This document shows positions 43,986 through 52,971 of a stretch of 64,000 bases of DNA, one piece after another. This stretch comes from Synechococcus sp. CS-1331. GTDB lineage: Bacteria; Cyanobacteriota; Cyanobacteriia; PCC-6307; Cyanobiaceae. How positions within the stretch are numbered: position 1 is the first letter of the stretch; each line of letters opens with the position of its first letter. The translations under genes were made by a program, and so were the position numbers. The notes under the pieces are model-generated. The model ran no database searches, was not told the DNA's origin, and was given only the letters and a program-made list of their open reading frames with translations. The stretch covers positions 1-64,000 of the forward strand of contig JAHLYQ010000031.1 of NCBI GenBank assembly GCA_025127975.1, written 5' to 3'.

Positions 43986-46379
43986 ATGAGTGCCTTTCTC
44001 GCCGGCCTGAATGACGCCCAGCGCAAGGCGGTGGATCACCACACCGGTCCGCTGCTGGTGGTGGCCGGTGCCGGCAGCGGCAAGACCCGGGCCCTCACCC
44101 ACCGCATCGCCCACCTGATCGGCCACCACGGCGCCGATCCGGCCCATCTGCTCGCCGTCACCTTCACCAACAAGGCGGCCCGGGAGATGAAGGAGCGGCT
44201 GGAGCTGCTGCTGGCCCAGAAGCTGGCCCAGAGCCAGTTTGGCCAGCCCTGGAGCACCCTGGCGGCGGTGGAGCAGCGCCAGCTGCGCAGCCGCATCTAC
44301 CGGGATGTGATCAAGGAGCTGTGGATCGGCACCTTCCACGCCCTGTTTGCCCGGCTGCTGCGCTTCGACATCGATAAATTCAAGGATCCAGAAGGGCTCA
44401 GCTGGACCCGCCAGTTCTCGATCTACGACGAGAACGACGTCCAGAGCCTGATCAAGGAGATCGTCGTCCAGGAGCTCCAGCTCGATCCCAAGCGCTTCGA
44501 GCCCAAGAAGGTGCGCTGGGCAATCAGCAACGCCAAGAACCAGGGCTGGATGCCCGAGCAGCTCGAGGCCGATGCCGGCGGCCAGCGGGGCAAGTTGATG
44601 GCTGAGACCTACCGGCGCTACCGGCGTGCCCTGGCTGCCAATAACGCCCTCGACTTCGACGATCTGCTGCTCTTCCCCGTGCAACTGCTGCGCCAGAACG
44701 AGCAGATCCGCGACTACTGGCACCGGCGCTTTCGTCATGTGCTGGTGGATGAATACCAGGACACCAACCGCACCCAGTACGACCTGATCAAACTGCTGGT
44801 GACCAACGGTCGCGAACCTTCCGACTACGACGACTGGGATGGGCGCTCGGTGTTTGTGGTGGGCGATGCCGACCAGAGCATCTACAGCTTCCGCGCCGCG
44901 GACTTCACGATCCTGATGGGTTTCCAGGACGACTTCGGTGACGGGGCCGCCAGTGAGAGCACCGCCACGATGGTGAAGCTGGAGGAGAACTACCGCTCCA
45001 CCGCCACGATCCTGGAGGCGGCCAACGCCCTGATCGCCCACAACTCCGAGCGGATCGACAAGGTGCTGCGCCCCACCCGCGGTGAGGGGGAATTGATCTC
45101 GCTCACCCGCTGCGACGACGAGATCGCCGAGGCCGAGGCCGTGGTGCACCGCATGCGCATGCTGGACGCAGCCCATCCAGACCTGCGCTGGGGCGACATG
45201 GCGGTGCTCTATCGCACCAATGCCCAGTCGCGGGCGATGGAGGAGTCGCTGGTGCGCTGGGGGATTCCCTACATCGTGGTGGGGGGACTGCGCTTCTACG
45301 ACCGGCGCGAGATCAAGGATGTGCTCGCCTACCTCAGGCTGCTGATCAACCCGGCCGACACCGTCAGCCTGCTGCGGGTGCTCAACACTCCCAAGCGCGG
45401 CATCGGCAAAACCACGATCGAACGGCTCACCGATGCCTCAAGCCAGCTCGGCATTCCCCTCTGGGACGTGGTGAGCGATGCCGAGGCGGTGCGCTCCCTC
45501 GGCGGGCGCTCGGCCAAGGGGTTGCTCCAGTTTTGCGAGTTGATCAACGGCCTCCAGGCCTGCGCCCAGGACATCGCCCCCTCTGAACTGGTGCAGCGGG
45601 TGATGGAGCAGAGCGGCTATGTGGCCGAACTGATCGCCGACGGCACCGATGAGGCCGAAGACCGGCGCCGCAACCTCAACGAACTGGTGAATGCTGCGCT
45701 CCAATACCAGGAGGAAAACGAGGAGGGCTCCCTGGAGGATTTCCTGGCCTCCGCTGCCCTGGCCAGCGATGCCGACAGCAAGGACACTGACCAGGACCGG
45801 GTCACCCTGATGACCCTGCACGCCAGCAAGGGCTTGGAATTTCCGGTGGTGTACCTGGTGGGGATGGAGCAGGGTCTCTTCCCCAGCTACCGCTCCTTGG
45901 AAGACCCCTCGGCCCTGGAGGAGGAGCGGCGCCTCTGCTACGTGGGTATCACCCGGGCCAAGGAGCGCCTGTTCCTCTCCCATGCCAGTGAGCGGCGGCT
46001 GTGGGGCGGCATGCGGGAGCCGGCGGTGCCCTCGGTGTTTCTCTCGGAGTTGCCCCCGGAGCTGCTTCAAGGCGACATCCCCCACAGCGGTGGGGCGGCA
46101 ATCCGGCGCGAACAGCGCCTCGATCGCCTCACCCGGGTGGATCGGCAGGAGAGCCTCCAGGTGGCTGCCGGTGGCAGCGCCGCTGCCGCCACCAATGCGG
46201 TGCGCCGCCGGGGGGCCAAAGTTTGGGCGGTGGGCGATCGGTTGCGCCACAGCAGCTTTGGAGAGGGCCAGGTGAGTCACCTCTTCGGCAGCGGTGAAAA
46301 GGTGTCGATTGCCGTCAAATTCCAGGGGATGGGCCCCAAAATCCTTGACCCGCGCCTGGCGCCGATTGAACCCATCTAG
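43986..46379 (+). CDS. pcrA: ATP-dependent DNA helicase UvrD/PcrA
   Basis: This superfamily 1A helicase unwinds 3'-5' during repair and rolling-circle replication. The 797-residue protein from ATG 43986 has the expected motifs: Q-motif LNDAQRKAVDHH, Walker A VVAGAGSGKT, TFTNKAAREMKERL, Walker B VDEYQDTN, motif III GDADQSIYSFRAAD, motif IV LEENYRS, and motifs V/VI LMTLHASKGLEFP and YVGITRAKERLFLSHA. The C-terminal domain carries the tudor-like end (GDRLRHSSFGEGQV, IAVKFQGMGPKIL) found in PcrA. The next gene starts at the base after the TAG stop. Confidence 0.95.
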   Translation: MSAFLAGLNDAQRKAVDHHTGPLLVVAGAGSGKTRALTHRIAHLIGHHGADPAHLLAVTFTNKAAREMKERLELLLAQKLAQSQFGQPWSTLAAVEQRQLRSRIYRDVIKELWIGTFHALFARLLRFDIDKFKDPEGLSWTRQFSIYDENDVQSLIKEIVVQELQLDPKRFEPKKVRWAISNAKNQGWMPEQLEADAGGQRGKLMAETYRRYRRALAANNALDFDDLLLFPVQLLRQNEQIRDYWHRRFRHVLVDEYQDTNRTQYDLIKLLVTNGREPSDYDDWDGRSVFVVGDADQSIYSFRAADFTILMGFQDDFGDGAASESTATMVKLEENYRSTATILEAANALIAHNSERIDKVLRPTRGEGELISLTRCDDEIAEAEAVVHRMRMLDAAHPDLRWGDMAVLYRTNAQSRAMEESLVRWGIPYIVVGGLRFYDRREIKDVLAYLRLLINPADTVSLLRVLNTPKRGIGKTTIERLTDASSQLGIPLWDVVSDAEAVRSLGGRSAKGLLQFCELINGLQACAQDIAPSELVQRVMEQSGYVAELIADGTDEAEDRRRNLNELVNAALQYQEENEEGSLEDFLASAALASDADSKDTDQDRVTLMTLHASKGLEFPVVYLVGMEQGLFPSYRSLEDPSALEEERRLCYVGITRAKERLFLSHASERRLWGGMREPAVPSVFLSELPPELLQGDIPHSGGAAIRREQRLDRLTRVDRQESLQVAAGGSAAAATNAVRRRGAKVWAVGDRLRHSSFGEGQVSHLFGSGEKVSIAVKFQGMGPKILDPRLAPIEPI

Positions 46380-47597
46380 GTGGACATCCCCGGCATATCC
46401 CCCTCCCTGTTGAAGGCCCTGGGCCAGCTCGACATGGGCCCGGTGGCCCTGGTCGGTGGTGCGGTTCGGGACCTACTGCTGCACCGGGTGCACAACGACC
46501 CCTGGCGGGGCTTGCCCGATCTGGATCTGGTGGTGGAGGGGGCGGCGGCTGGCCTGGTGGCGGCCCTGGTGGAGCAGCTCGGCCCCTCCCTGGTGCGGCG
46601 CGCCCAAGAGCATGGGGCCTACGGCACGGTGGAGCTGGAGCTCAATCTGGCCGGCGAAACCGTGCTGCTCGATGTGGCCAGGGCCCGCCGCGAGCTGTAT
46701 CCGGTGCCGGCCGAAAACCCCCTGGTGAGCTTTGGTTGCCTGGCGGACGACCTGGCCCGCCGCGATTTCAGCATCAATGCGATGGCCCTGGATCTGGCCA
46801 GTGGTGAGCTGCTGGATCCCCATGGGGGCCAGCAGGATCTGGAGCGGCGCCAGTTGCGTTTCTTACACGCTGCCAGCCTCCGCGACGATCCCACCCGGTT
46901 GGTGCGCGGGGCCCGTTACGCCGCCCGGCTCGGCTTCGCCCTTGAGCCCTCCAGCCGCGAGCAGGCCGACAGGACCCTGAAGGCCTGGCCCTGGGGTTGG
47001 CGGCCCGGGAATTCCCCGGCCCTGGCCCCAGCCGCCCTGGGCACCCGGCTGCGGATGGAGCTTGAGTTGCTGGTGGAACGGGAGCCCTGGGCGGAGGCGC
47101 TCCAGGCATTGCAGCAGTGGGGCGGCTTGGCGCTGCTGGATCCTGCCTTGCAGGCGGATTCCCAGTGGCCACGGCGGCTGCGCTGGGCCGCGCGGCTGGG
47201 TTTGCCGCTGCTGGTGGCCCTGGTGGCGGGAGCGGGCGAACCCCTCGCCCTGGCGGAGCGGCTGCAGTTGCCCCACCGTCAACACCGCTTGCTGGTGCAA
47301 TGGCTGGCCTTGCGGGCCAGCCTGGGGGCAGGGTTTACGGATGCTCCCCTGGCGGGCGCCGAGCACTGGTGTGCCCTGTTGGAAGCCCCTGGTTGCAGTG
47401 CCCCAGCGGTGGCGCTGGCGCTGGTTTGCAGCAACGGACCACGCCGGCCCCTGCTGCGTTGGCTGCTGCGCTGGCGCTTCCTAAAAGCTGAGCAGAGCCC
47501 CGCGGAGCTGATGGCAGCAGGGATGGGCCAGGGCCCCGAGCTGGGCCGGCGCCTGCGCGCCCTGCGGGCCGAGCGACTGGGGCGGGAGCGGCTCTGA
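46380..47597 (+). CDS. cca: tRNA nucleotidyltransferase / poly(A) polymerase family (CCA-adding type)
   Basis: The 405-residue protein belongs to class II nucleotidyltransferases that add or repair the tRNA 3' CCA. The head shows VALVGGAVRDLLL, the catalytic DLDLV, RRDFSINAMAL and DPTRLVRGARYAARLGF. The encoded tRNA-Arg in this window lacks CCA, so such an enzyme is required. GTG start right behind the pcrA stop suggests co-transcription. In organisms with split A- and CC-adding enzymes, one of two paralogues carries only part of the activity; that cannot be judged here. Confidence 0.85.
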   Translation: MDIPGISPSLLKALGQLDMGPVALVGGAVRDLLLHRVHNDPWRGLPDLDLVVEGAAAGLVAALVEQLGPSLVRRAQEHGAYGTVELELNLAGETVLLDVARARRELYPVPAENPLVSFGCLADDLARRDFSINAMALDLASGELLDPHGGQQDLERRQLRFLHAASLRDDPTRLVRGARYAARLGFALEPSSREQADRTLKAWPWGWRPGNSPALAPAALGTRLRMELELLVEREPWAEALQALQQWGGLALLDPALQADSQWPRRLRWAARLGLPLLVALVAGAGEPLALAERLQLPHRQHRLLVQWLALRASLGAGFTDAPLAGAEHWCALLEAPGCSAPAVALALVCSNGPRRPLLRWLLRWRFLKAEQSPAELMAAGMGQGPELGRRLRALRAERLGRERL

Positions 47598-47626
47598 GGG
47601 TTTTTGCGAGCTCCTAGCGTGGCCCT

Positions 47627-48406
47627 ATGACACACCCCCAGGTAGTGGTGGCCGTGCCGGCCCGGCTGGAATCGGCCCGGTTGCCGGGCAAGTTGCTGGC
47701 CGAGATTGCCGGCAAGCCGATGCTCCAGCACGTGCTTGAGCGCTGCCAGCAGGCCCGGGGGGTGGCGGCGGTGCTGGTTTGCACCGATAGCGAGCAGGTG
47801 CGGCACCTGGCCCAGGCCTGGGGCGTTTCGGTGCTGATGACCTCCCCCGACTGCAGCTCCGGCAGTGAGCGGCTGGCCAGCGTGGTGGCGGAGCTGGTGG
47901 CTGCTGCAGGGGGCGCGGCATCTGATTTTGATGAAACCCTGGTGATCAACGTGCAGGGAGATCAGCCCCTGCTGGATCCGGGGGTGATTGAGGCGATGGT
48001 GGCCCAGTTTGAGCTGCTGCAGCGGCCGCCGCTGTTGACCCCGGTCTATCCCCTGGCGGCGGACAAGATCCACGACCCCAACGTGGTCAAGGTGCTGCGG
48101 GCCCGCGACGGCCGGGCGATCACTTTCTCGCGCAGTGCCCTGCCCCATCTGCGCGGGGTGCCCCCGCAGCAGTGGGGTGAACACACCACCTACTGGGGCC
48201 ATGTGGGTCTCTACGGCTACCGGGCCGATGTGCTGGCGGGCTGGGCGGCGCTGCCCACCTCGCCGCTCGAAGATCTGGAGAAACTGGAGCAGCTGCGGCT
48301 GATCGACGCCGGGATTCCCCTGCTCACCTACGAGGTGGATCAGGATTGCCTCTCGGTGGACACTCCGGAGCAACTCGAGCAGGCCCGCGCCCTGGCCGGC
48401 GCCTAG
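47627..48406 (+). CDS. kdsB: 3-deoxy-manno-octulosonate cytidylyltransferase (CMP-KDO synthetase)
   Basis: KdsB activates KDO with CTP. The 259-residue protein has the N-terminal signature VVVAVPARLESARLPGKLLAEIAGKPML. The conserved TSPDCSSGSERLA, NVQGDQPLLDP and VKVLRARDGRAITFSRSALP patterns follow, and GHVGLYGYRADVL and SPLEDLEKLEQLR complete the family profile. It starts 29 bp after the cca-type gene and meets kdsC tail-to-tail with a four-base overlap, so all four KDO-supply genes are clustered. KDO is uncommon in cyanobacteria. Confidence 0.94.
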   Translation: MTHPQVVVAVPARLESARLPGKLLAEIAGKPMLQHVLERCQQARGVAAVLVCTDSEQVRHLAQAWGVSVLMTSPDCSSGSERLASVVAELVAAAGGAASDFDETLVINVQGDQPLLDPGVIEAMVAQFELLQRPPLLTPVYPLAADKIHDPNVVKVLRARDGRAITFSRSALPHLRGVPPQQWGEHTTYWGHVGLYGYRADVLAGWAALPTSPLEDLEKLEQLRLIDAGIPLLTYEVDQDCLSVDTPEQLEQARALAGA

Positions 48407-48963
48407 GCGTTGCCCTCTCGCCAGCCTTCCCGGTTCAGCTGTCGCCAGAGCCCCCGCTGTTGCAGCAGGGCTTCGGCCAGTTCGCGCACGGCCCCATCCC
48501 CTCCCCGCCGGCGCAACACCCAGTCCGCCTGGCGGCGCAGGCCCGGGGCGCCATCGGCGGGGCTGATCAGCAGGCCGGTGGCAGGGCGCACCGTGAGGTC
48601 GTTGAGGTCGTCGCCGATGAAGGCGGTTTGCTGGCGGGCGCACTGAAGATTGGCCTGGAGTTGGCGTAGGGCGCTGAGCTTGTCGCCCACGCCCACCAGG
48701 CAATGGCGGATGTCCAGGTGGGCGGCCCGTTGCTCGATGGCGCCGCTGCGCCCACCGCTGAGAAAGGCCACTTCAATGCCGGCGCGCTGCAGCATGCGGA
48801 TCGCCAGCCCATCACGCACGTCGAAGCGCTTCAGCACCTGGCCCTGGGCGTCGTAGTGCAGGCCCCCATCGGTGAGCACGCCGTCAACGTCACAAACCAG
48901 CAGCTCGATCGCGGCAAGATTCCGGCGCCGTAGCAGGGTTCGTTGCAGCAGCTGGCGGATCAC
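48403..48963 (-). CDS. kdsC: 3-deoxy-manno-octulosonate-8-phosphatase KdsC (HAD family)
   Basis: KdsC removes phosphate from KDO-8-phosphate. The 186-residue HAD protein has the nucleophile motif [43 protein letters not shown], and the metal-binding GDDLNDL. It lacks a cap domain, as KdsC does. The GTG start at 48963 overlaps the kdsA stop (GTGA), which fixes it; the frame is open to 49233 inside kdsA. Third gene of kdsD-kdsA-kdsC. Confidence 0.9.
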   Translation of the reverse strand: MIRQLLQRTLLRRRNLAAIELLVCDVDGVLTDGGLHYDAQGQVLKRFDVRDGLAIRMLQRAGIEVAFLSGGRSGAIEQRAAHLDIRHCLVGVGDKLSALRQLQANLQCARQQTAFIGDDLNDLTVRPATGLLISPADGAPGLRRQADWVLRRRGGDGAVRELAEALLQQRGLWRQLNREGWREGNA

Positions 48964-49790
48964 AGGCTGCTCGGAGCCATCTCCTCGGCCACCACCTGAC
49001 GCAGGGCCAGCAGCTGGCGCAGCAGGGCCTCGAGCCGGTGCAGGGGCACCATGTTGGGGCCGTCGCTGAGGGCGTTGTCGGGGTCTGGATGGGTCTCCAT
49101 AAACAGCCCATTCACCCCCACGGCGACCGCGGCTCGGGCCAGCGGCGCCACGAACTCCCGCTGGCCGCCGGTGCTGGTGCCCCGTCCCCCCGGCTGCTGC
49201 ACGGCGTGGGTGGCATCGAAGATCACAGGACACCCCAGGGCCTGGAGCTGGGGAAAGCTGCGGTAATCGACCACCAGGGTGTTGTAGCCGAAGCTGGTGC
49301 CCCGCTCGGTGAGCCAGAGGCGGCCGCTGGCTGGCTCCAGCCCGAATTCGGCCATCTTGCTCACCACCTGGGCCATGTCCCAGGGGGCGAGGAACTGGCC
49401 TTTTTTCACGTTCACCACCTTGTTGGTGCCAGCTACGGCCTGGGCCGCGGCCTCCAGCAGGTCGCTCTGACGGCAGAGGAATGCGGGGATCTGCAGCACG
49501 TCCACGGCCTGGGCCGCGGCAGCCGCCTGGTGGCTTTCATGGATGTCGGTGAGTACCGGCACCCCGAAGCTCTGGCCCACCTCCTGCAGGATCTTCAGCC
49601 CCTCATCGGGCCCCGGGCCCCGAAAAGACTTGCCGGAGCTGCGGTTGGCCTTGTCGAAGCTGGCTTTGAACACGTAGCGGATGCCGAGGCGATCGGTGAT
49701 CGTCTTCACCTGATCGGCCACCTGCAGCACCAGATCGCGGTTTTCGATCACGCAGGGCCCGGCGATCAGGGTGAAGGGGATGGCCGTCAT
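48960..49790 (-). CDS. kdsA: 3-deoxy-8-phosphooctulonate synthase
   Basis: KdsA condenses arabinose-5-phosphate with phosphoenolpyruvate. The 276-residue protein starts [16 protein letters not shown] and continues with [20 protein letters not shown] and [30 protein letters not shown] and [14 protein letters not shown] also belong to the family. The C-terminal [18 protein letters not shown] is typical. Its ATG overlaps the kdsD stop and its stop overlaps the kdsC start, making a strictly coupled three-gene operon. Confidence 0.96.
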   Translation of the reverse strand: MTAIPFTLIAGPCVIENRDLVLQVADQVKTITDRLGIRYVFKASFDKANRSSGKSFRGPGPDEGLKILQEVGQSFGVPVLTDIHESHQAAAAAQAVDVLQIPAFLCRQSDLLEAAAQAVAGTNKVVNVKKGQFLAPWDMAQVVSKMAEFGLEPASGRLWLTERGTSFGYNTLVVDYRSFPQLQALGCPVIFDATHAVQQPGGRGTSTGGQREFVAPLARAAVAVGVNGLFMETHPDPDNALSDGPNMVPLHRLEALLRQLLALRQVVAEEMAPSSL

Positions 49791-50818
49791 GGGCGCTCAG
49801 CGGCTGGGTGGGTGCTGAACCCAGCCTGCACCAGATCGTGCAGCCGCAGCAGGCCCAGCAGTTGGCCGGGCCGGGCGGGATCGACAACGGGCAGCACCGA
49901 AATCGCCTGGCGCGGATTGCGTTCCATCAGTTCCAGGGCGGTGATCGCCAGGGTCTGGGGAGCCACGGTGATCGGGTCGGCGGTGGCCATAGCCCCGGCG
50001 CGGATCGAGGCCCAACTTTCGGGGGGGTGGCGCTGCAGGGTGCGGCGCAGGTCGCCATCGGTGATTAACCCCGCCATCTGCCGGGGGTCTCCGCTTGCCT
50101 GCACCCAGGCTGCCCCGAGGCTGCCCTTGCCGTTGCTGCCCTGGGTGAGTTGGCCGATCACCTCCGCCAGGGGAGCCTGGGGAGAGAGGCCCTCCAGGTC
50201 GGTGGCCGGCACCATCAGGTCGGCCACGGTGAGGGTGAGCTGGCGGCCCAGGGAGCCGGCGGGATGGTTGATGGCGAAATCTTCCGGCGAGATACCGGCC
50301 CGTTCCATCCAGACGGCCGCCAGGGCATCACCGATGGCCATCGCCACCGCCGTGCTGGCGGTAGGGGCCAGGTTCAACGGGCACACTTCCCGATCGACAG
50401 ATCCATCCAGCACCACATCGCAGCACGTGGCCAGGCTGGAGCCCAGCCGGCCCACCAGGGCGATGCGGGCGGTGCCGCGGCGGCGCAGGTGGGGAATGAT
50501 TGCCAGGAGCTCCTCTGTTTCGCCGCTGTTGGAGAGCAGCAGGGCCACGTCGTCGGCCGCCACGATGCCCAGATCGCCGTGCAGGGCATCGACGGGGTTG
50601 AGAAACACCGCCGTCAGGCCGATCGAGGAGAAGGTGGCGGCAATTTTGCGGGCGACGATGCCGCTCTTGCCGACCCCGGTGACCACCAGCTTGGAGCGGC
50701 GCTGGCGGCAGCCCGCCAGCAGCTCCAGGGCCGCCTCCACCTGGGCGCTGTTGAGGCGCTGGGCAGCCGCGGCGATTGCTGCCGCCTCTCCCTCCAGGCA
50801 ACTGGTCAGGGCTGACAA
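49787..50818 (-). CDS. kdsD: arabinose-5-phosphate isomerase (KpsF/GutQ family)
   Basis: KdsD converts ribulose-5-phosphate to arabinose-5-phosphate, the first KDO-specific step. The 343-residue product has the SIS domain, seen as [25 protein letters not shown], then LHGDLGIV and [16 protein letters not shown]. Two CBS domains follow in the C-terminal third ([24 protein letters not shown] and the [21 protein letters not shown] segment). The start is TTG 50818. First gene of the kds operon; a SelD fusion gene lies 53 bp upstream on the same strand. Confidence 0.92.
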   Translation of the reverse strand: MSALTSCLEGEAAAIAAAAQRLNSAQVEAALELLAGCRQRRSKLVVTGVGKSGIVARKIAATFSSIGLTAVFLNPVDALHGDLGIVAADDVALLLSNSGETEELLAIIPHLRRRGTARIALVGRLGSSLATCCDVVLDGSVDREVCPLNLAPTASTAVAMAIGDALAAVWMERAGISPEDFAINHPAGSLGRQLTLTVADLMVPATDLEGLSPQAPLAEVIGQLTQGSNGKGSLGAAWVQASGDPRQMAGLITDGDLRRTLQRHPPESWASIRAGAMATADPITVAPQTLAITALELMERNPRQAISVLPVVDPARPGQLLGLLRLHDLVQAGFSTHPAAERP

Positions 50819-50871
50819 GAGCTCGCCACCGGGGTGTCGGAATTCTCCCAGGTTGGCTGCAGCTGGGTTGC

Positions 50872-52971
50872 TCAGGAGTGCACCTGGCCGATGGTGGCCG
50901 CCCCAGGAAACCCAGCCCTTTCCATCTCGGCCAGGGCGGCATCGATCCGATCGGCGGGGATTGCCGCCAGCAGGGGGCCGCAGGTCTGGGGATCGATCAG
51001 CAGGGCCTGGTGGGCCCCATCAACCGGGCTCTGGAGCTCCACCCGATCTTCAAGCAGGGCCAGGGCGCTGGCATTGGCTGGGGCCAGGCTGCTGGTAAAG
51101 CCCTGCTCCAGCAGGGTTAGGGCCCCGGGCAGGCTGGGGACCTGACCGGCATTGAGGGTGACGCGGCAGCTGGTTGGGCTGGCGGCCAGCATCTCGCCCA
51201 GGTGGCCCAGCAGTCCGAAGCCGGTCACATCCGTGCAGGCCCGGCAGCCATGGCCGGCCAGCAGTTCCACCAGGGCCGCCTGGCTCTGTTGCATGGTGGC
51301 GAGAGCCCCGTCGAGCCACTGGGGTTGGGCGGTGCCGACCATGGCTGCGGCAAACAGCACCCCCGTGCCGATCGGCCGGCTGAGCAGCAGCCCATCGCCT
51401 GGGCGTAGGGGCCCCTTGCCCCAGAGTCGCCCGGCCTCCACGGCGCCATTGACACTCAGCACCAGGCTCAGGCCCACCGGCGTGCCCCTCGCCTCCAGGC
51501 TGTTTCTCGTTTCCAGGCTGTGGCCGCCGATCAGCCTTGCCCCAAGCGGCTTCAGCACCGACTCGATTCCGGCCAGGGTTTCGCTGAGCAGGTTTGCCTG
51601 CAGGGAAGCTGCCAGTTGGGGCAGGGTCACCACCGCCTGCACTGTTCGCACCTGGGCGCCGCAGGCCCAGATATCGCTGCAGGCATGCAAGGTGGTGATC
51701 CTGGCGTTGAGCCAGGGGTCGCTCACCAGGGCCGGGAAGCCATCGACGCTCTGCAGCAGCAGGTTGCCCTGGCCGTCCTGGCCGATCACGGCTGCGTCCT
51801 CGGCGCTGCCAGGCGTCCCGCCGCCCAGCCCATTGCGGGCCAGGGCGTCCTGCAAGGGGCCGGCCGCCAGTTTGGCCGCACACCCATGGCAGGCCATCGG
51901 GGTTGGGCGGTCCCCAGCCATGGCCTTGAGGCTGCTGAAGCGGTCCATGAAGCGCTGATCCAGGAACTGCTTCCAGCGCCACAGCAAGGGGCTGGGCCCC
52001 AGGGCCCAGGGGCCCCAGAAGGCCACAGCCTGGGGGCTGGGTCCCAGGCTGCCGCCATCGCCGAGCAGCTGTAGGGCCCAGGGTTGGGGGCGCCAGGAGT
52101 GCAGGGTGCGACCCGAAACGACCCTGGTCAGGTTGCTGGCCAGGGTCGGGGCGCAGCGCACGGCCCAGACGCCGGATGGGCGCCTGGGCTGGGCGGCGAT
52201 GACGCCGCAGTCTCCACTGGCAAACACCCCGGGATGGTTCAGAACCTGGAGGCTGGCTGCGGTGAGCAACCTGCCGCGCTGGTCCTGGGGCAGGCCAGCT
52301 GCAGCCAGCCAGCGGGGGGCTCGGCTGCCGGTGCAGGCCAGGTCGGCGGGGGCTGCCGCTGGGCTGTGACGCCGCAGGCCAATGCCGGCCCGGTGGAGCA
52401 GCCGTTCGCCCACCCGGTTGGCGGCCCTGGAGCCCAGGTGCAGCTCGGCGCCGCGCAGCAGCAGCTCCGGTTTCAGTCCCCGACCCCGCAGGGCCAGGGC
52501 CAGTTCCACTGCCGCGGCTCCCCCACCCTTAATCCGCAGATTGGGCTGATCCAGCTGGCGGCACCACTCCAGAAAAGGATCCAGGGGCTTGACCGCCATG
52601 GTGGCGCCGGCGAGCTCGTCGGTCTCCGCCCCCACATCGAGGCTGAGCCAGTCCCAGCGGAGGCTGGGCCTTCCCTCCAGGTGCAGTTCCCTGGTCTGGA
52701 GATTGAGGCCCGTAATCTCTGCCTGCACGAAGGTCACCCCTGCCACCAGGCAGAGGCGGCGCAGGTCGATGGCGCCGGCCTGTTCCCCCACCTGGCCGGC
52801 CACCTGGGCCGGTACGAGGCCCGAATAGGGGGCGGTGCTGTGGCGACTGATCAGGGTGATCCGGGCGGCCGGTCGCCGCTGCCAATGGCGTCCGGCCATC
52901 GCCCAGATCCGCAGCACCAGGGAGTGGCTGTGGCCGCCGCCGGCCAGCAGCAACTCCCCTTCAGCCTCCAT
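50872..52971 (-). CDS. selD: selenide, water dikinase fused to an NADH dehydrogenase-like flavoprotein
   Basis: SelD makes selenophosphate, the selenium donor. In the 699-residue protein, residues 1 to about 345 form an FAD/NAD(P) oxidoreductase of the NDH-2 type (LLAGGGHSHSLVL near the start, KGGGAAAVELALAL in the middle, HPGVFASGDCGVI at 248-258). From about 357 to the end lies SelD: MACHGCAAKL with the catalytic Cys364 and Lys367, SVDGFPALVSDPWLNARIT, HACSDIWACGA and TDVTGFGLLGHLGEML. This fused form is known from cyanobacteria and others. No selA, selB or selU is in the window, so the selenium use is unclear. It overlaps galE by 11 bp. Confidence 0.88.
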   Translation of the reverse strand: MEAEGELLLAGGGHSHSLVLRIWAMAGRHWQRRPAARITLISRHSTAPYSGLVPAQVAGQVGEQAGAIDLRRLCLVAGVTFVQAEITGLNLQTRELHLEGRPSLRWDWLSLDVGAETDELAGATMAVKPLDPFLEWCRQLDQPNLRIKGGGAAAVELALALRGRGLKPELLLRGAELHLGSRAANRVGERLLHRAGIGLRRHSPAAAPADLACTGSRAPRWLAAAGLPQDQRGRLLTAASLQVLNHPGVFASGDCGVIAAQPRRPSGVWAVRCAPTLASNLTRVVSGRTLHSWRPQPWALQLLGDGGSLGPSPQAVAFWGPWALGPSPLLWRWKQFLDQRFMDRFSSLKAMAGDRPTPMACHGCAAKLAAGPLQDALARNGLGGGTPGSAEDAAVIGQDGQGNLLLQSVDGFPALVSDPWLNARITTLHACSDIWACGAQVRTVQAVVTLPQLAASLQANLLSETLAGIESVLKPLGARLIGGHSLETRNSLEARGTPVGLSLVLSVNGAVEAGRLWGKGPLRPGDGLLLSRPIGTGVLFAAAMVGTAQPQWLDGALATMQQSQAALVELLAGHGCRACTDVTGFGLLGHLGEMLAASPTSCRVTLNAGQVPSLPGALTLLEQGFTSSLAPANASALALLEDRVELQSPVDGAHQALLIDPQTCGPLLAAIPADRIDAALAEMERAGFPGAATIGQVHS

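Noticed and set aside
49038..51098. A 686-codon open frame on the plus strand opposite kdsA and kdsD
   Set aside because: It runs across several strongly supported minus-strand genes and shows no protein family.
50872..52971. A selenocysteine-incorporation locus
   Set aside because: SelD alone does not show selenocysteine use; no selA, selB, selenocysteine tRNA or in-frame TGA selenoprotein was seen.
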